Part shown: piece after piece, positions 25,324 to 33,817 of the stretch | How positions within the stretch are numbered: the stretch's first letter is position 1 | Layout of the letters: every line of letters starts with the position of its first letter | Assembly: GCF_001544575.2 (NCBI RefSeq) | Contig: NZ_FCNY02000005.1 | Location: 310,001-374,000 of the forward strand | DNA from: Caballeronia cordobensis | GTDB taxonomy: Bacteria; Pseudomonadota; Gammaproteobacteria; Burkholderiales; Burkholderiaceae | Reading direction: 5' to 3' | DNA: 64,000 bases | Notes under the pieces: generated by a model | What the model saw: the letters and a program-made list of their open reading frames with translations, nothing else | What the model was told of the DNA's origin: nothing | Databases searched by the model: none | Translations under genes and position numbers: made by a program

Positions 25324-26289
25324 CTACAGGTCCAGCACGAGTCTTCTCGATTTCGAGCGCGAGCAGCACGGCAGAAACTGATCGTTGCGCGCCTGCTCTT
25401 CCGGAGACAGGAACAGATCCCGATGCTCCGGTTCGCCGTCGAGCACGCGCGTGATACAGGTTCCGCAAATGCCCTGCTCGCACGACACCGGAACGTCGAT
25501 GCCGGCATCCGCGAGCGCCTGCGCCACCGAACGGTCGGCCGGAATCGTCACGGTCTTGCCGCTGCGTGCGAGACAGACGTCGAACGCGCCGTCGGACGAT
25601 GTATCGACGGCGGGCGCCGAGAAGAACTCATAGTGCAGCCGTTTTTCCGGCCATCCTTTCGCGCGCGCCGCATCGAGCACCGCGTTCATGAAGCCCTGCG
25701 GCCCGCAGACATAGAGATGCGTATCCGCGTGCGCATCCTTGAGCAGCGCATCGAGATGAAGCCGTTGATGCGCGTCCTCGTCGTCGAAGTGATAGCGGAC
25801 ACGCTGCGCCCAGGACGCGTTCGCGAGCCGCTCGACGAAGGCCGCGCGAGAACGCGAGCGCGCGCAGTAATGCAGTTCGAAATCGCCGCCGCTGCGATCG
25901 AGTTGCTGCGCCATGCAAAGCAGCGGCGTCAGTCCGATTCCCCCGGCCAGCAGCAAATGCCTCGCGGGACCGGCGACGAGCGCGAAGTGATTGCGCGGCA
26001 GACTGACGCGCAGTGCGTCGCCCTCCTTGATCACGTCGTGCATGCCGGCCGAGCCGCCGCGCGACTGCGCTTCGCGCAACACGGCAATCTGATAGCGCGA
26101 GCGTTCATGCGGCGCGCTGCACAGCGAATACTGCCGCACGTGTCCCGCCGGCAGATGAACGTCGATGTGCGAGCCCGCATCGAATGCCGGCAGATCGCGG
26201 CCATCCGGACTCGCGAGTTCGAAACTGACAATGCCGTCGGCCTCGATAGTGCGCCTCGCCACGCGCACGGTCATGGTGGAATCGTTCAT
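25324..26289 (-). CDS. VanB/phthalate-dioxygenase-reductase-type oxidoreductase
   Basis: Single-chain electron-transfer reductase of 321 residues. The N-terminal flavin domain has the FMN/FAD motif RQYSLCSAP (near residue 55). The NAD domain has LLAGGIGLTPLL and YVCGPQGFM. The C-terminal plant-type [2Fe-2S] ferredoxin has CEQGICGTC followed by a fourth Cys in FLPCCSR. It passes electrons from NAD(P)H to the Rieske oxygenase encoded two genes upstream. It starts at ATG 26289, 11 bp after the SDR stop, in a tight oxygenase-SDR-reductase operon. Full length for the family (about 315-325). Confidence 0.93.
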   Translation of the reverse strand: MNDSTMTVRVARRTIEADGIVSFELASPDGRDLPAFDAGSHIDVHLPAGHVRQYSLCSAPHERSRYQIAVLREAQSRGGSAGMHDVIKEGDALRVSLPRNHFALVAGPARHLLLAGGIGLTPLLCMAQQLDRSGGDFELHYCARSRSRAAFVERLANASWAQRVRYHFDDEDAHQRLHLDALLKDAHADTHLYVCGPQGFMNAVLDAARAKGWPEKRLHYEFFSAPAVDTSSDGAFDVCLARSGKTVTIPADRSVAQALADAGIDVPVSCEQGICGTCITRVLDGEPEHRDLFLSPEEQARNDQFLPCCSRSKSRRLVLDL

Positions 26290-26300
26290 GGCTGCCGCCT

Positions 26301-27080
26301 TCACATGATCGACAGGCCGCCGTCGACCATCAGCGTCGCGCCGGTGATGAACGATGCCTCGTCGCTCGCAAGCCAGAGGATCGGCCATGCGACTTCTTCG
26401 GGAGACGCCCATCGTCCGAGCAACGACGTGTCCTGCCTCTGTGTCTTGAGCGTTTCCACGCTTTTTCCGGCCGCCTGCGCGCGATTGACGTGGAAATCGG
26501 TCAGCGTCGAGCCCGGGCATATCGCGTTGGCGCGCACGCCGTGGGCCGCCTCCTCGAAGGCGAGCGTACGCGTCATGGCGAGCATGCCGGCCTTGGTCGC
26601 ATCGTAGAGGCCCATGCCTTTGCGGCCGGTCAGCGCATAACACGACGATACATTGACGATGCTCGCCGATCCCGCCTGGCGCAGGAACGGCAACGCCGCC
26701 TTGCAGTAGTTCGACGTGCCCACGAGGTTCACCGACACCATGCTGTGCCATTCCTCCGGCGTCGCGTCGGCGAGCGCGCTGTAGTTGCGCATCGCGGCAT
26801 TGTTGACGAGCACGTCGAGCCGGCCGAACGCCTGTACGGCCAGCTCGGCTGCCGCGCTCGCCTGATCGGGATTCGCGACATCGGCGACATGGGTTTGCAC
26901 CTTCGCGGCGGGGTCGCGGCTCTGCAATGCATCGGCGACGTTCGCGAGCGCCTGCGCATTCGCATCGACGAGAACGACCGCCGCGCCTTCGTCGCAGAAT
27001 ACGCGGGCAGTCGCGGCGCCGATGCCGCCTCCGCCGCCCGTGATCAACGCGACCTTGTCTCTTAATCTTGAGGCTTGCAT
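26301..27080 (-). CDS. Short-chain dehydrogenase/reductase (putative dihydrodiol dehydrogenase)
   Basis: Classical SDR of 259 residues with TGxxxGIG as TGGGGGIGAATAR, the NNAAM motif, catalytic Ser in VNVSSCYAL, catalytic YDATK (Tyr and Lys) and a C-terminal GATLMVDGG. It starts at ATG 27080 (MQASRLRDK); the longer frame reads into the oxygenase gene. Located 10 bp after the Rieske oxygenase and 11 bp before its reductase. In such operons the SDR usually re-aromatises a cis-dihydrodiol or oxidises a hydroxylated product. Which of these applies depends on whether the oxygenase is a dioxygenase or a demethylase. Confidence 0.9.
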   Translation of the reverse strand: MQASRLRDKVALITGGGGGIGAATARVFCDEGAAVVLVDANAQALANVADALQSRDPAAKVQTHVADVANPDQASAAAELAVQAFGRLDVLVNNAAMRNYSALADATPEEWHSMVSVNLVGTSNYCKAALPFLRQAGSASIVNVSSCYALTGRKGMGLYDATKAGMLAMTRTLAFEEAAHGVRANAICPGSTLTDFHVNRAQAAGKSVETLKTQRQDTSLLGRWASPEEVAWPILWLASDEASFITGATLMVDGGLSIM

Positions 27081-27090
27081 TCGGGCTCGC

Positions 27091-28362
27091 TCAGATGGAG
27101 TAAATCGGCTGGCCCTTGCCATCCGAAAGATGAATGACGGCCCACTCTTGCGGCTTCTGCTCGCGCGGAAGCAATGCGCCGGCTGCGCGCACGCGCTGCT
27201 GGTTGGCATCGATCGCGGGCGGATCGGTGTCGATCTGCAAGGCGGTGGCGGCTTCATACAGCATGCGTCGAGCCATCACGATGGCGCGGTCCGTCGGCAG
27301 CAGCTTCTCTTTGCTGTGGTCCTGAATGGGGCCCATGCTTTCCTGCAGCGACGCGTCCTGCATCGCGAAGCCGAAGACGCCGGAATAGGCGCGCTTGTCT
27401 TTCTGGGCCTGACGGTCGATCAGATAGTCGTTGTCCTTGTTCGCCTTCGGACGGAACGTGCCCGGCTCGTATTCGCAGTGAATGCCCTTGCCCGCGTTCA
27501 GGTCGTTCATCTCCTCCCCGGACAGCGGCCGGTCCGGTCGGAAGTTGATGCTCCATGCCCAGCAGGTGTGATCGTCGATCGGCACCCAGACATGACCCGC
27601 CAGGGAATGATCGCCGAACGGCGGAATCAGCGTGTACCACGGGAAAAGGTATTGCGTGATGCGCCAGTAGTAGGAATCCGGCTCGCCATTGCGACGTCCG
27701 AAGAGCGTAAGGCCGAACGGCTGCTTCTCGATCTCGAAGATCACGTTGCCGTCCGCCTTGATGTATTCGAGCGCCTTGGTGCCCTGGTGCATCGGGTCTT
27801 CGTCGACTTCATAGCGATGCACGTACGAGACGTGACTGGTATCGATGCCGCCTTCCATCGCCTGCAGATAGTTCGACTCCTGCAAGCGCTTGGACACGAA
27901 AACGTGGTCCGCGGGCAGGTTGCACCATTCGAGGTCCGGCGGCGCGGGTTGCTTGTCCTTCGGACCCATGTACGCCCAGACGATGCCGGCGCGCTCGATG
28001 CACGGATACGCGGTGATGCTCATGTGCTTGCACGCCTGCGGCGCCGACGGCACGTCCACACAGTTGCCGTCCCGGTCGAACTTGAGACCGTGATACGAGC
28101 AGCGGATGCCGTTCTCCTCGTTGCGTCCGAAATAGAGCGACACCCCACGATGCGAACAGAACTCGTCGATCAACGCCGCATTACCGTCCGAGTCCCGAAA
28201 GGCCAGCAGCTTCTCGCCGAGAATCTGCACGCGCACCGGCGGGCAATCCGGTTCGGCGACTTCGCTCGCGAGAAGAATCGGCACCCAGTAGCGCCGCATG
28301 AGATTGCCCATCGCGGTGCCCGGCCCGGTGCGCACCAGCGTTTCCGACATGTTCCTGTCCAT
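27091..28362 (-). CDS. Rieske non-haem iron oxygenase, phthalate-dioxygenase (OphA2)-like
   Basis: Oxygenase alpha subunit of 423 residues. The N terminus GPGTAMGNLMRRYWVP is characteristic of the phthalate 4,5-dioxygenase / phenoxybenzoate dioxygenase branch. The Rieske centre is CSHRG followed by CSYHG (CxH ... CxxH, about residues 72-92). The mononuclear iron site is DTSHVSYVH, with the bridging Asp and two His. These enzymes hydroxylate or demethylate aromatic acids as trimers without a beta subunit. The start is ATG 28362 behind GGAGTTTGAGG; ATG 28350 is the alternative. It heads an operon with SDR, reductase, permease and porin, divergent from an IclR gene across a large symmetrical operator. 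Confidence 0.92.
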   Translation of the reverse strand: MDRNMSETLVRTGPGTAMGNLMRRYWVPILLASEVAEPDCPPVRVQILGEKLLAFRDSDGNAALIDEFCSHRGVSLYFGRNEENGIRCSYHGLKFDRDGNCVDVPSAPQACKHMSITAYPCIERAGIVWAYMGPKDKQPAPPDLEWCNLPADHVFVSKRLQESNYLQAMEGGIDTSHVSYVHRYEVDEDPMHQGTKALEYIKADGNVIFEIEKQPFGLTLFGRRNGEPDSYYWRITQYLFPWYTLIPPFGDHSLAGHVWVPIDDHTCWAWSINFRPDRPLSGEEMNDLNAGKGIHCEYEPGTFRPKANKDNDYLIDRQAQKDKRAYSGVFGFAMQDASLQESMGPIQDHSKEKLLPTDRAIVMARRMLYEAATALQIDTDPPAIDANQQRVRAAGALLPREQKPQEWAVIHLSDGKGQPIYSI

Positions 28363-28390
28363 CCTCAAACTCCGATTCGTATGTGGGTTG

Positions 28391-28430
28391 TTGTCCGCAT
28401 GATGAAACTGTGATTTCATTCTACGGACAA
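28391..28430. promoter_or_regulatory. 40-bp nested inverted repeat, probable IclR operator
   Basis: Two concentric dyads share one centre: outer arms TTGTCCG and CGGACAA, inner arms ATGAAA and TTTCAT, with 4-bp gaps on each side and a 6-bp centre (CTGTGA). It lies 28 bp from the oxygenase start and 91 bp from the IclR start, so it covers the divergent promoters. Confidence 0.68.
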
Positions 28431-28521
28431 CGTTCGCGAAGTTCAAGCATGGGCGCATAGGGGATTTCTCTACAATGGCGCTGAACGGAAGTCCGAAGAG
28501 ACAAAAAGGGATCGGAAAAAA

Positions 28522-29280
28522 ATGGAAGAAAAGAAGGCGCACGAAAGCGTTCGTGCGGTCGAGCGGGCGCTGGACATCCTGCTGGCGTTCAAGCCGGGCG
28601 ATAAATCTCTGACCGTCGCGGAACTGGTCACGCGCGTGAATCTGAGCCGTCCGACCTTGTATCGGCTATTGAATACGCTGGAGCAGGCGGGCTTTCTGGC
28701 GTCGTCGGGCGAGCCGCAGCGCTTTCATCTCGGCAGCTCCATCGCGCAGCTCGCGCATGTCTGGCTGAGCGACCATCGAATCGCCGAGCTCGCGCAACCG
28801 GTGCTGCGCGAGTTGTGGGAAGCCACATCCGAAACCGTGGCGCTCTTCGTTCCCGACGACACGTACCGGCTTTGTGTCGCGGAACTGGAAAGCAATCAGC
28901 CGCTCAGCTTCCGGCGCGGCATCGGCTATCGGGAGAAGCTCGTGCGCGGCGCGAGCGGCCGCACGATTCTTTCGCAGATGCGGCTCACGCCCGAGACGGT
29001 GCAGCGTTATCTCGTCGATCCCGAACAGGACGTGACGGCGCTCATGAGTGACTTCGAGCGAATTCGTGCGCGCGGCTTCGGCACGAGTCAGCACGAATTG
29101 ATCGAGGGCGCGGTGGCGGTCGCCGCGCCGTTCTTCAACGGCGCCAATCAGGTAGCCGGTTCCCTATGTATTTTCGGTCCCAGCGTTCGGGTCACGGAAG
29201 CGCGCGTCGAGCAGTTCGGGGAGCTGCTCAAGCGCGCGAGCAAGGATTTGTCGCGGCTGCTCGGACAGCAAAGCGCATAA
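28522..29280 (+). CDS. IclR-family transcriptional regulator of the aromatic operon
   Basis: Regulator of 252 residues. Residues 12-70 are the winged helix-turn-helix (LTVAELVTRVNLSRPTLYRLLNTLEQAGFL). Residues 85-245 are the IclR effector domain (SETVALFVPDDTYRLCVAELES, REKLVRGASGRTILSQM, GTSQHELIEGAVAVAAPFF). IclR proteins commonly activate or repress the divergent aromatic-degradation genes in response to the substrate. The start ATG 28522 has GGGATCGG upstream. The nested dyad at 28391-28430 fits binding by a dimer of dimers, as known for this family. Confidence 0.91.
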   Translation: MEEKKAHESVRAVERALDILLAFKPGDKSLTVAELVTRVNLSRPTLYRLLNTLEQAGFLASSGEPQRFHLGSSIAQLAHVWLSDHRIAELAQPVLRELWEATSETVALFVPDDTYRLCVAELESNQPLSFRRGIGYREKLVRGASGRTILSQMRLTPETVQRYLVDPEQDVTALMSDFERIRARGFGTSQHELIEGAVAVAAPFFNGANQVAGSLCIFGPSVRVTEARVEQFGELLKRASKDLSRLLGQQSA

Positions 29281-29650
29281 GAAGACGATAACGCGCGCGC
29301 GCTCGCTTCCTGGCGAGCCGCGCCTCTCGGCCTGCTGGCGACGAACCAGAGGCCGGAAAAATCTACCCGACCGTCACGTCCGCGACGTGTAGCAACTTCC
29401 TGATTGGTCTAAAGAAAGCCGTAGCCTTTGCCGTAAAAGTATTCATAAGGCAGAGGCGTTCGGTAAATCCTCCCCCTCCTTAGTTGTTCTCCCGGCCAAG
29501 CTGAAGCGCAAGCCTCTCGCGGCCGGAACCGCCAACTCGGCTGCCGTGCCGCGCGAGCCGATTGCGTCGAACCATCGATCGGGATGAATCCGTACGGGGA
29601 CCCTACGGAGGCATAGATGCGGCATATTTTGATACGTATTCCTAAATTAT
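29281..29650. other. 370-bp gap between the IclR and GH-A lipoprotein genes
   Basis: No convincing gene. The left third contains GCCTCT...AGAGGC arms around 20 bases just before GGAAAAAT, a weak terminator candidate for the IclR gene. The right third is AT-richer (TTTTGATACGTATTCCTAAATTAT just before the next start) and presumably carries the lipoprotein promoter. An 86-codon minus-strand frame here looks non-coding. Confidence 0.5.
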
Positions 29651-30745
29651 ATGAAAACTCGAAATACAACAGGCCAATCCCTGCTCGAGCGTTTTTCGTT
29701 CGGCAAAATCCCGGCGATCACCGCCGCGGTCGTCACGAGCCTGATGCTTGCGGCATGCGGCGGCGGCAGCGAAGGCATCGCCGATGCCACGGTCAAGACC
29801 GCCGATGTGCCCGAGGCGACCGCGAAGGCCGGCACTACCGGTTCGATTTTCTATGGCATGAACGGCCACATCACGAACGGCGGCACTTACGACAACACGC
29901 CCTACGCGACGCAACTCTCGCAACTGCAGGATCTCGGCGTAAAGATCTTCCGCAACGACGTGTACAACCTGGCCTCCGCCAAGGTGCTCGCGACGGTCGC
30001 CAAGCAGTTCGCGGCGGGCGGGGTTCAGGTGTATCCGGTGATGCTGCTTGGCCTGGGATTCGACACCGAGGAAGCGGCCTATAGCGCGGGCTACACGATG
30101 GGTCAGCAGACGGCGCAAACGTACAAGTACGCCTACTACGAAGTCGCCAACGAACTGGACTCGGCCGCGCTCGCCGGCAACTACGACGGCAACATCTGGT
30201 ATCAGTACAGCAACAAGCCGTTCACCATCGCGCGGGGCGTGATTCGCGGCATGATCGCGGGCGTGAAGTCGGTGGATAGCTCGGCGAAGATCATCGTCGA
30301 TGGCACGTGGAAGCACATTGCGTTCTTCCAGATGCTGCTCGACGGCTCGCAACCCGACGGCACGCACGGCCACCCGACGGTGAGCTGGGACATCACCGCA
30401 TGGCACTGGTACTCCGACCAGGGCGACATGACGAATGCCTGCGGCGGCACGGGATGTCACGACATTCTCGGCATCATCAGTTCGTTTGGCCGGCCCGTGT
30501 GGATCAACGAGTTCGGCGTGCGTCCGGAATACGGCTCGAACGACGCCATCGCTTCCTATCTGACCGGCAACCTGATGATGCAGCAGTACTACACGCAGGC
30601 GTCGAAGTACAACATTCAGTCCATCCAGGGCTTCGAGTTGTACGACTCTCAGGAAGGCAATTACGGCATGCTGCAAAGCGACGGCAAGACGAAGAAGGCG
30701 GCGTACACGGCGTTCAAGAACTTCATCGCGAGCAACCCGAAATAA
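29651..30745 (+). CDS. Lipoprotein glycoside hydrolase-like protein (GH-A clan fold)
   Basis: Exported protein of 364 residues. The signal segment PAITAAVVTSLML leads into the lipobox LAAC at about residue 36, so it is a lipoprotein. The mature part looks like a TIM-barrel glycosidase of clan GH-A, close to GH39/GH5 types. The putative acid/base Glu lies in YYEVANELD after strand 4 and the nucleophile Glu in VWINEFGV after strand 7; DITAWHWYSDQG matches the strand-6 His/Tyr region. Members such as PslG hydrolyse self-produced exopolysaccharide. It is a single gene with no polysaccharide-synthesis genes next to it, so either a biofilm matrix modifier or a host-polymer hydrolase is possible. 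Confidence 0.78.
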   Translation: MKTRNTTGQSLLERFSFGKIPAITAAVVTSLMLAACGGGSEGIADATVKTADVPEATAKAGTTGSIFYGMNGHITNGGTYDNTPYATQLSQLQDLGVKIFRNDVYNLASAKVLATVAKQFAAGGVQVYPVMLLGLGFDTEEAAYSAGYTMGQQTAQTYKYAYYEVANELDSAALAGNYDGNIWYQYSNKPFTIARGVIRGMIAGVKSVDSSAKIIVDGTWKHIAFFQMLLDGSQPDGTHGHPTVSWDITAWHWYSDQGDMTNACGGTGCHDILGIISSFGRPVWINEFGVRPEYGSNDAIASYLTGNLMMQQYYTQASKYNIQSIQGFELYDSQEGNYGMLQSDGKTKKAAYTAFKNFIASNPK

Positions 30746-30756
30746 GCGGCATGGTC

Positions 30757-30785
30757 GACCCGGCGGCGCAATCGATCGCCGGGTC
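30757..30785. terminator. Bidirectional hairpin between convergent genes
   Basis: GACCCGGCG and CGCCGGGTC form a perfect 9-bp stem with an 11-base loop, centred in the 64-bp gap between the lipoprotein and chloride-channel stops. No T tract. It probably marks the 3' ends of both messages. Confidence 0.5.
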
Positions 30786-30809
30786 CGCCTCGCGGTTTGG
30801 GCCGCGCCG

Positions 30810-32156
30810 TCACTTGCGCATGAATCTCTGTCCAAGCGCCTCGTACAGCGGCGGCGCAAACAGCCTCGACACCTGACTCGAAATCAATGCCGTGGCCATC
30901 AGCGACAGCACGAGCGCGTGACCGTCGATCATCTCGATGACGATCACGAATGCGGTGATGGGACTCTGCGTGACCGCCGCGAGATAGCCGACCATGCCCA
31001 GCGCGATCAGCATCGGCAACTGCATGCCGCCGAAGACGAGGTGGAGCGCGTTGCCGATGCCGGCGCCGATTGCGAGCGAGGGCGCGAAGAGCCCGCCCGG
31101 CGCGCCGGGAAGATAGGAGCCGACCATCGACACCATTTTCAGCAGCGGATAGCTCGCGCCGAGCTGCGAATCGCCTTCGAGCATGCCGCGCGCTTCCGCA
31201 TAGCCGCTGCCGAAAGTATGGCCGCCGGCGGCGACGCCAATCACGGCGATCAACAGACCGCATCCCGCGCCGAACGCAACCGGATGCGCATGACGCCAGC
31301 CGATGAGGCGCGCGGGCATCCAGCGCTGCGTATTCAGGAGCAACCAGCAGAATATTCCGCCCGCGACGCCCGTCACCGCGCCCAGCAGCACGACGGCAAG
31401 TGCGAGCGAGCGGGGAAAATAGCCATCGAGACTGATTGTGCCGAAGTAGGTGTAGTTGCCTTGCAGCGCGAGCGAGACGACGCCCGCAAAGATGATCGCC
31501 GTAATCAGCACGCCGCTCGTGCGCTGCTCGAAGCCGCGCGTGAGCTCTTCGATGGCGAAGACCACGCCGGCCAGCGGCGCATTGAACGCGGCCGACAGGC
31601 CCGCCGCCGCGCCCGCGAGCGCCAGGTTACGTTCCAGCACGCCGCCGCGCATGCTGCGCAGACGCGGTGGATAGAAACGGCGCAAGCTGTACATGAGCGC
31701 CGCGCCGATATGGATGGTAGGCCCTTCCCGTCCGATGGTGAATCCTCCGAGAATCGACAGGAACGACACAGCGATTTTCCCGATGAGGATGCGAATGGTG
31801 AGCAGGCGCGGTCCGAGCTCGCGTCCGTCATGCAGCATGGCGATGACCTGCGGAATGCCGCTGCCCTCCGCGCCCGGAAAGAAGCGGCGCGTCACCCAGA
31901 CACCGATCGCGCCGATCGCGGGCGTGAGCAGCAACGGCAGCCACCAATAGAGCGCGGTGATGCGCAAGAAAGTCTCGTAGCCGAAATCGATGAGCCGCGC
32001 GTACATCACCGCGACGAGCCCGGTCGCGACCGCGCCGAGCCAGAACACGCCGTAGTGCAGCCACAGCCGCCTGCCGCGCAAGATCGTGCGTCGGTCGATG
32101 AATCCAGGAAAGCGCATCAGGAATGGTCGAAGCAAATTTAAGGCACATTGTGACAT
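30810..32156 (-). CDS. ClC-family chloride channel/antiporter
   Basis: Membrane protein of 448 residues with the ClC selectivity signatures GSGIPQV, GREGPTIHIG (its Glu is the gating glutamate) and GGLFAPSLAIGAGIG. About ten to twelve hydrophobic helices are seen. The C terminus ends soon after the last helix, so no CBS domains, which matches the ClcB/EriC type. Retention of the gating Glu suggests Cl-/H+ exchange, useful in acid stress. The start is taken as ATG 32156 (MSQCALNLL); ATG 32117 (MRFPGF) is possible. A MarR gene lies 26 bp upstream in the same direction, so the two are probably co-transcribed. Confidence 0.9.
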   Translation of the reverse strand: MSQCALNLLRPFLMRFPGFIDRRTILRGRRLWLHYGVFWLGAVATGLVAVMYARLIDFGYETFLRITALYWWLPLLLTPAIGAIGVWVTRRFFPGAEGSGIPQVIAMLHDGRELGPRLLTIRILIGKIAVSFLSILGGFTIGREGPTIHIGAALMYSLRRFYPPRLRSMRGGVLERNLALAGAAAGLSAAFNAPLAGVVFAIEELTRGFEQRTSGVLITAIIFAGVVSLALQGNYTYFGTISLDGYFPRSLALAVVLLGAVTGVAGGIFCWLLLNTQRWMPARLIGWRHAHPVAFGAGCGLLIAVIGVAAGGHTFGSGYAEARGMLEGDSQLGASYPLLKMVSMVGSYLPGAPGGLFAPSLAIGAGIGNALHLVFGGMQLPMLIALGMVGYLAAVTQSPITAFVIVIEMIDGHALVLSLMATALISSQVSRLFAPPLYEALGQRFMRK

Positions 32157-32182
32157 AAATTGGATTCGCTCCGCTGATTGGC

Positions 32183-32602
32183 TCACTCGTCCCTTGCGCC
32201 GAACACCCAGCCGAACGATCCGTAGTGCGCCTTGTGCTCGGCCGCGAGCCTGAGCAGACACCGCTCGCCTTTCGCAGTCAGATGCACCTGCACCTGGCGT
32301 CTATCCGTCCTGTCGGCTTTTCGTGTGACGAGGCCGGCCGTCTCGCAGCGGGACACCAGGGCAGCGGTGCCATTGGGTGCGGCCTGAAGGCGTTCCGCAA
32401 GTTCGCCGACCGTGGCCCACTGCCGCTCCGGAAATCCCCGTATGTGCAGGAGCAGCTGGTATTGAAGCGTCGTGATTCCGGCTGCATTGGCTATTTCTTC
32501 CGACACGCGCAGGAACTTGCGCAATTCATAGCGGAAGATCGACATCGCTTCCAGATCCTGCTTGTCCGGAAGACTGGTTTTCTGCTTTGCATGCGATGAC
32601 AT
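32183..32602 (-). CDS. MarR-family transcriptional regulator
   Basis: Regulator of 139 residues with a central winged helix (ATVGELAERLQAAPNGTAALVSRCETAGLVTRKADRTDRRQVQVHLTAKGE), the diagnostic DxRxxxVxLTxxG wing included. The start is ATG 32602 (MSSHAKQK); the ribosome-binding site is weak and longer forms are open. Directly upstream of the ClC gene and probably controls it. The ligand is unknown; MarR proteins often respond to phenolic compounds or oxidants. Confidence 0.86.
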   Translation of the reverse strand: MSSHAKQKTSLPDKQDLEAMSIFRYELRKFLRVSEEIANAAGITTLQYQLLLHIRGFPERQWATVGELAERLQAAPNGTAALVSRCETAGLVTRKADRTDRRQVQVHLTAKGERCLLRLAAEHKAHYGSFGWVFGARDE

Positions 32603-32706
32603 CGGCGATCCCGGTTCCAGGTTGTACTGGCGGATCATACCGAGTTCACGCATTTCTCCCGGCAAATGACCGGACGCGGCGCGCGTCCGGCCGGGTCTCC
32701 TTCGCG

Positions 32707-32955
32707 TTACTGCGACATCGCGCCGGATGCCGGATGATCCATGCCCATCGCATCGTGCTTTTTCATCTTGTTGCTCTTGCTCATCGAGTCGTGGGACATG
32801 GCGCCCTTGCTCATTGAATCATGAGACATGTTGTCCTTTTTCATCGTGTCGTGCGACATCGCGTCGTTGGACATCGCGCCGCTCGCCTGCGCGAATACCG
32901 TCGATACGCTCAGGGCGAGCGTCGCTGCAACTACTGCCGTCATCAATCGCTTCAT
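32707..32955 (-). CDS. Pentapeptide MXKDX repeat protein
   Basis: Small secreted protein of 82 residues. A signal peptide (MKRLMTAVVAATLALSVSTVFA) is followed by repeated Met-x-(Lys/His)-Asp-x units such as AMSHD, TMKKD, NMSHD, SMSKG, about eight in all. Such Met/His/Asp-rich repeats are found in many Burkholderiaceae and are suspected to bind metal or to serve as oxidisable methionine reservoirs, but no function is proven. The start ATG 32955 has AGGAG. It lies 66 bp after the MsrP-like gene in the cytochrome b561 operon that has a sigma-F-type promoter, consistent with a role in periplasmic oxidative or metal stress. Confidence 0.85.
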   Translation of the reverse strand: MKRLMTAVVAATLALSVSTVFAQASGAMSNDAMSHDTMKKDNMSHDSMSKGAMSHDSMSKSNKMKKHDAMGMDHPASGAMSQ

Positions 32956-33021
32956 TGCTTCTCTCCTTGGTGAATCGGTCATGACATCCGGACCATCCGG
33001 AATCGTTGAATGGCGCGGCGT

Positions 33022-33798
33022 TCATGAGCCGCCGAACCAGTTGTATCCCTGATCGACCCAATAGCCGCCCGGATACGTGTTCGTCACGAATATCTCGACG
33101 ATGTGCTTCGGGTTCTTGTAGCCGAGCTTGGTCGGCATGCGCAGCTTCATCGGATAGCCGTATTTGGCCGGCAAACGCTCGCCGTCGTATTCGAAGGTCA
33201 GGAGCGTCTGCGGATGCAGCGCCGTCGGCATGTCGATGCTTTCGTAGTAGTCGTCGGCACAGCGGAAGCCGACGTATTTCGCCGACGTGTCCGCGCCCAC
33301 GCGTCGCAGGAACTCGGAGAACGGCGTGCCGCCCCAGCGCCCGATCGCGCTCCAGCCTTCGACGCAGATGTGCCGGGTGATCTGCTCGGCATGCGGCAGC
33401 GCGTACAGTTCCGGCAAGGTCCACACGCGCTGCCCTTTCACGAGGCCGCTCACCTTCAGGCGGTAGTCGTCGCCGTTCACCTCGGGTACGTCGTCGATGC
33501 CATAGAACGCGTTGAAGGGAAACGGACGCGTGAGTTGCGCCTCGGTGTAGGTCGGCGCAAGCTGCTTCGGATCGAAGAGCAGCGCCTGCGCGCGATCGTT
33601 CAGCCGCGACACCGCGGTGAGCAGCTTGTTCACCGAATCGTCGTCGGTGATCGAGCAGCCGGTCAGAAGAGAGAGGCCGCCGAGCGTCAGCATGCGCTTG
33701 CCGAACAGACGCCGCGACGGCATGTCCAGTTCGCGGCGCGCGTCGGCCAGCACGGATGCGCGGTCCACCGCGACGATTCGTTTAGCATCGTTTTTCAT
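33022..33798 (-). CDS. Molybdopterin-dependent oxidoreductase, MsrP/sulfite-oxidase-like Tat lipoprotein
   Basis: Exported molybdoenzyme of 258 residues. The N terminus carries a twin-arginine motif SRRLFGK (residues 28-34), a short hydrophobic segment and a lipobox-like LTGC with Cys48, implying Tat export followed by lipid anchoring. The catalytic domain has the molybdenum-binding Cys145 in RHICVEGWSAIGRWGG and the YPMKLRMPTKLGYKNPKHI segment. MsrP-type enzymes reduce methionine sulfoxide in periplasmic proteins using electrons from a membrane cytochrome. Its partner here is the cytochrome b561 gene just upstream (19-bp gap). No MsrQ-type subunit is present, so the b561 protein would replace it. 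The start is ATG 33798. Confidence 0.84.
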   Translation of the reverse strand: MKNDAKRIVAVDRASVLADARRELDMPSRRLFGKRMLTLGGLSLLTGCSITDDDSVNKLLTAVSRLNDRAQALLFDPKQLAPTYTEAQLTRPFPFNAFYGIDDVPEVNGDDYRLKVSGLVKGQRVWTLPELYALPHAEQITRHICVEGWSAIGRWGGTPFSEFLRRVGADTSAKYVGFRCADDYYESIDMPTALHPQTLLTFEYDGERLPAKYGYPMKLRMPTKLGYKNPKHIVEIFVTNTYPGGYWVDQGYNWFGGS

Positions 33799-33817
33799 GG
33801 CATGTTCCCGAGTCGTA

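Noticed and set aside
29409..29669. 86-codon minus-strand frame before the GH-A lipoprotein
   Set aside because: No homology features, poor codon pattern, and it covers the likely promoter of the lipoprotein.
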